Of a DNA stretch of 24,128 nt, positions 20,900 through 24,128 are shown piece after piece. Both the position numbers and the translations under genes were made by a program. Origin of the DNA: Alphaproteobacteria bacterium (GTDB lineage: Bacteria > Pseudomonadota > Alphaproteobacteria > Sphingomonadales > Emcibacteraceae); assembly GCA_002401545.1 (NCBI GenBank), contig NVTJ01000009.1, positions 243 to 24,370 of the forward strand. The letters run 5' to 3'. The notes below the pieces were generated by a model. It was not told where the DNA came from. It was given only the letters and a program-made list of their open reading frames with translations, and did not search any database. Each line of letters opens with the position of its first letter. The stretch's first letter is position 1.

Positions 20900-23800
20900 G
20901 TTTTTTCGCGCTGCCTGGCGCGCTGACCATTTTTGGCGTTTCGGTGGGATCGATCTTCACGGCGGTGGCCATTGGCGGCTCGGTGCTCTCCTTGGCCAAA
21001 AAACCGGGCAAGATCGGCGACCGGGGCCGCGCCATCGAGCTTTCCACCGATCCAAATGCGCCGGTCGGCGTGGCCTATGGCCGCACGGCCACCGCCGGGT
21101 CGATGGTGTTTCAGGACGTCACCAACCAAAATCAGGATTTGTCGATCATCATTGCCATTTCCAACGCCGGGCCAATTGATGCGATCGAGGAAGTTCGCCT
21201 GGATGATGCGCCGGTCACGGTGGATTGGGCCACCGGCAACGTCACCGGAAAATACGCCGGTTACATGCGCTTTGAAAAACGCCCGGGCAATAATACCGAG
21301 GCGGCGTACTCGCTCTCTGGCATTTCCAGTTTTTGGAGCAGCACGGCCAAGGGTGAAAATGTTGCCAGTGCGTGGTGGGCGCTGGGCTGGAAAGATGGCC
21401 TGTGGAATACCGGCATTCCGTCGGCGCTGTTCGTGCTGCGTGGCATCAAAATGTATGACCCGCGCAAAGACTCAACGGCGGGCGGCGTGGGCACGCACCG
21501 CATCACCGATCCCGCTACCTGGGAATGGTCGCAAAACCCGGCGCTGTGTGCCCTGCATTATCTGATTGGGGTGAGTGAGAACGGCAAGCGCACGTTTGGC
21601 CTGCATGTCCCCACACCGGCGCTGGACCTGCCCGCCTTTGCCGTGGCAGCAGACCGGTGCGATGAACTGGTCAGCGGCAAGCCGCGTTTCACCTGCGGCG
21701 GCATGGTCTATTCCACCGATGATCCAGAGGCCGTGCTGGACGCCTTTGGCGCGGTGATGGGCGGCGCGGTGTTTCAGTCCGGCGGGTTGTTCACCTGCAT
21801 TGCCGGTGGGCCACAAACGGCCACCATCACCCTGACCGATGATGATCTGGCCGGGCCGCTGGAAGTCACTTCTGCCCCATCATGGCGCGAGGTCTCCAAC
21901 ACCGTGACGGTGAACTTCACCGATCCCGGCCGGGACTGGCGCGAAAACACCACCGCGCCGATCACCGATGCGCTTTTTGTGGCCGAGGATGACGGGCGCG
22001 AATTGCCAGACGAAGTCAATCTGTTGATGTGCAATGATGCGGACGCGGCGCACCGGCTGGGGCGGCTCTGGCTGACCAATAATCGCGAGGCGCGGACCTA
22101 TTCCGCGCGTTTCAAACCGGTGGCCTGGGGCCTGAAGCCCGGCATGGTGTGCAATTTTGCCACCGCCGCGTTCGGCATCACCGAAAAGGTGATGGTGACC
22201 AATTGCACCCGCAACGCCGATGGCACGGTTGATCTGGTGCTGCGCACCGAAACCGATGCCAAATACGCCGCGTCTGACAATTTTGCCCAGGCCATGCCCC
22301 AGCACCAGAAGGTCACCCGGTACGACCCGCTGGTGGTGGACACCCCGGCGCTTGCCGACTGGACGCTGACGCCGGTGTTTGATGCGGATCCCACCAAAAC
22401 CGGCATTCGCGTGGTTGGCGATACGCCCAGCACCATCAACCGGATTTTGCGGGTGGAAAAAAGTGTTGATGGCGGGGTGACCTGGTTGCTGGATCGGGAC
22501 ATCGAACTGGATAATCCGATTGATCTGATCGTGCCGGTGGCCGGGGCGGGCAAAGCGGTGAAGATCGGTCTGACCTATTTTAATGCCTTTGGCAGCAAGG
22601 GCACGCGCTTTATTTCAGCCCAGACGACCTCGGCCCTGTCGGCACCCACCGGCCTGGCGGCTGCACCAACCCGCATTCAGGAGGCAACGGGGCGGGATTT
22701 CGGGCTGGACGTTACCGCCGCCGACCCGGCGGACTGGCGGGCAGAAACCTTCGAGGTTGAGGTGCAATCCACGCTCAGCGGGCTGTGGGACAAGCCTGGC
22801 GGCAAATCCACCGCCGAGACACGCCGGGTGTTGACCCCCAAAATCGGCAGCAATCTGACCGTTGATGTACGCGGCCGGTTCAGCCAGAAAGACGGTACGC
22901 CCGGGCCGTGGACCACCATCACGGCGGCGGCGCAATTCCCGGATTTTGAATCCGATGGCGCTTTGTTTTTCATCCAGGCCACCGCCCCGGTCAATCCACA
23001 GGTGGGGTGGATCTGGGCAAACTCGGCCGATAATTTCAAACAATTCAAATGGAGCGGCACGGCGTGGGATCTGTGGTTTGATCCGAACGCCAAGCTGGAC
23101 AAGATCCCGGCGTCTTTGCTGGCCCCAATTGCCACCAGCCTGACCTCGCAGGCCATCGTCCGCCGCGCGGGTGCCGGTCTGGACAAAAATGGCGCACCGA
23201 TCGCGGGTACACAAACCAGCATCGAAAATAAATTCAGTTTTGCGCCGCCCGCCAGCACCGAGGTGCATGCGCTGGCGCTGGAACTGGAGGTGACGCTGAA
23301 CGATCTGACCATCCAGAGCTTTTTTGCCGCCGCCGGTGCGCCCACCATCAAGGATACGGTGGATGTCACCACGCAATCCAATTCATCGCTGAGCAGTGCC
23401 CGTGCACGGTTTATCGGCATTTCCGGTGTGAATTCTGCCTGGGTGACCCTGAGCATCAACACCCTTTCCGGCATCACCAGCCAGGCCGATGGCCCGGGAC
23501 TGAGCATTCAGGGTGACGTCAGCGTCGATGGCGGCGCGGTTGGCGATGTGCTGGTCAATCAGGGCACCTGGTGGAAAACCACCAAATACGATTATACTCA
23601 TTTGAACAATATCCCCACCACGCTGGCCGGATATGGCATCACCAATGCGGATACCTCGGCGCAGGTGAATGCGAAGGTGGCGGCCAAGCTGGATGTAAGC
23701 GGGTCTGCGAACCTGAGAATCACAAATGCCACGCCGTCCGTTTTCCTGACCGATACCGACACTGGTGGGCGCGGTCGGGTGAGTGTGAATGGCACAGCCA

Positions 23801-24081
23801 TGTTCGTGCGCCCACCGGCTGGTGGCGCGGTCTACTTCCTGTCAGATGACGGTACCAGTAATGCGCCGCTATATATCCGCGATGGTGGGGCATACCACCT
23901 TGCTTGGCACGCAGGGAATTTCACCCCCGGCATACAGGTCAAGGGGTATGTCAATCAGGCCGCGTTGCCTGCCGTTATTAACGGCGAGAGCGTGCGGCGG
24001 ATGGGTTTTCTGGATGACACTAAAACACTGGTGATTTCAGATGGGGCGGCCTGGCGCGCCATCGCCACAACGGTGCTTTGA
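20884..24081 (+). CDS. J-like central tail hub / host specificity protein with fibre C-terminus, 1065 aa
   Basis: Start ATG 20884 follows GGAGG (20874-20878) and begins MPQVVGFFALPGALTIFGVS with a hydrophobic N-terminal segment typical of this class; the earlier in-frame ATG at 20731 lies inside DUF6950 and is rejected. The hub domain (about 40-530) includes PVGVAYGRTATAGSM, ALCALHYLIG and DDDLAGPLEVTSAPSWREVSN (last quoted in part), followed by fibronectin-like beta domains (about 530-700). The C-terminal third is tail-fibre sequence with the motif TLAGYGITNADTS near residue 913. It likely carries the receptor-binding part. The length is close to lambda J (1132 aa). The fibre end may be exchanged between phages. 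Confidence 0.9.
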   Translation: MPQVVGFFALPGALTIFGVSVGSIFTAVAIGGSVLSLAKKPGKIGDRGRAIELSTDPNAPVGVAYGRTATAGSMVFQDVTNQNQDLSIIIAISNAGPIDAIEEVRLDDAPVTVDWATGNVTGKYAGYMRFEKRPGNNTEAAYSLSGISSFWSSTAKGENVASAWWALGWKDGLWNTGIPSALFVLRGIKMYDPRKDSTAGGVGTHRITDPATWEWSQNPALCALHYLIGVSENGKRTFGLHVPTPALDLPAFAVAADRCDELVSGKPRFTCGGMVYSTDDPEAVLDAFGAVMGGAVFQSGGLFTCIAGGPQTATITLTDDDLAGPLEVTSAPSWREVSNTVTVNFTDPGRDWRENTTAPITDALFVAEDDGRELPDEVNLLMCNDADAAHRLGRLWLTNNREARTYSARFKPVAWGLKPGMVCNFATAAFGITEKVMVTNCTRNADGTVDLVLRTETDAKYAASDNFAQAMPQHQKVTRYDPLVVDTPALADWTLTPVFDADPTKTGIRVVGDTPSTINRILRVEKSVDGGVTWLLDRDIELDNPIDLIVPVAGAGKAVKIGLTYFNAFGSKGTRFISAQTTSALSAPTGLAAAPTRIQEATGRDFGLDVTAADPADWRAETFEVEVQSTLSGLWDKPGGKSTAETRRVLTPKIGSNLTVDVRGRFSQKDGTPGPWTTITAAAQFPDFESDGALFFIQATAPVNPQVGWIWANSADNFKQFKWSGTAWDLWFDPNAKLDKIPASLLAPIATSLTSQAIVRRAGAGLDKNGAPIAGTQTSIENKFSFAPPASTEVHALALELEVTLNDLTIQSFFAAAGAPTIKDTVDVTTQSNSSLSSARARFIGISGVNSAWVTLSINTLSGITSQADGPGLSIQGDVSVDGGAVGDVLVNQGTWWKTTKYDYTHLNNIPTTLAGYGITNADTSAQVNAKVAAKLDVSGSANLRITNATPSVFLTDTDTGGRGRVSVNGTAMFVRPPAGGAVYFLSDDGTSNAPLYIRDGGAYHLAWHAGNFTPGIQVKGYVNQAALPAVINGESVRRMGFLDDTKTLVISDGAAWRAIATTVL

Positions 24082-24128
24082 ACCAAACCCGGGTGCGCAA
24101 AACCGGCCCAGCGCGCCTTGGCGGGGGC
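24082..24128. other. Short sequence after the J-like gene
   Basis: The last 47 bases hold no complete gene or clear hairpin with a T-run. The next gene of the element probably begins beyond the window. Confidence 0.4.

Noticed and set aside
1..24128. CRISPR arrays, insertion sequences, integrase or attachment sites
   Set aside because: No spaced direct-repeat array, transposase, recombinase or tRNA-end duplication was found on either strand.

Overview
The window is a continuous stretch of a siphovirus-type temperate phage or prophage with an HK97-like head and a long non-contractile tail. Every supported gene lies on the + strand. The host is probably an alphaproteobacterium: base composition is roughly 60% G+C, the phage carries a GcrA-family protein (a cell-cycle regulator essentially confined to Alphaproteobacteria), and two gene junctions hold dispersed repeats of the TCCTTCGA...CTCAGGATGAG type common in chromosomes of that class. 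I cannot name the genus. No integrase, repressor, lysis gene or attachment site is visible, so both ends of the element lie outside the window.

Early/replication region (1-6624): tightly overlapping genes (ATGA or GTGATG junctions) that read as one transcription unit. They are three unrecognised proteins (53, 907 and 1457), a small one-helix membrane protein (1293), a coiled-coil plus winged-helix regulator (1819), a GcrA-like protein with apparently three tandem HTH units (2241), a C5-cytosine DNA methyltransferase with a five-fold repeat in its target-recognition region (3071), a small two-helix membrane protein (4594), and a P4/D5-type SF3 helicase without a primase domain (4865). Bacterial palindromic repeats sit inside the 907 gene and just upstream of the helicase gene. 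In the second case the repeat supplies the ribosome binding site and can fold over it.

Switch region (6388-7422): a compact block of inverted iteron-like repeats, a perfect hairpin and an A/T-rich tract (6582-6735), which is a candidate replication origin. It is followed by a TTG-started DUF6456-like protein (6735), a possible late regulator, and then a Rho-independent terminator (7372-7404).

Packaging and head (7423-15321): HNH nuclease, P27-type small terminase, large terminase, HK97 portal, S78 prohead protease, HK97 major capsid protein with delta domain, two small unassigned proteins, head-tail connector, head closure protein and a gp10-like protein.

Tail (15318-24081): a small low-G+C protein of unknown role, tail terminator, tail tube, a G/T chaperone pair joined by a canonical -1 slippery heptamer (A AAA AAC), a 682-residue tape measure, three tail-tip proteins including a DUF6950 NlpC/P60-like protein, and a 1065-residue J-like hub fused to tail-fibre sequence. 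Late genes are packed with almost no spacing except at three junctions. These flank the capsid gene and precede the tail-tube gene, and all three carry stem-loops.
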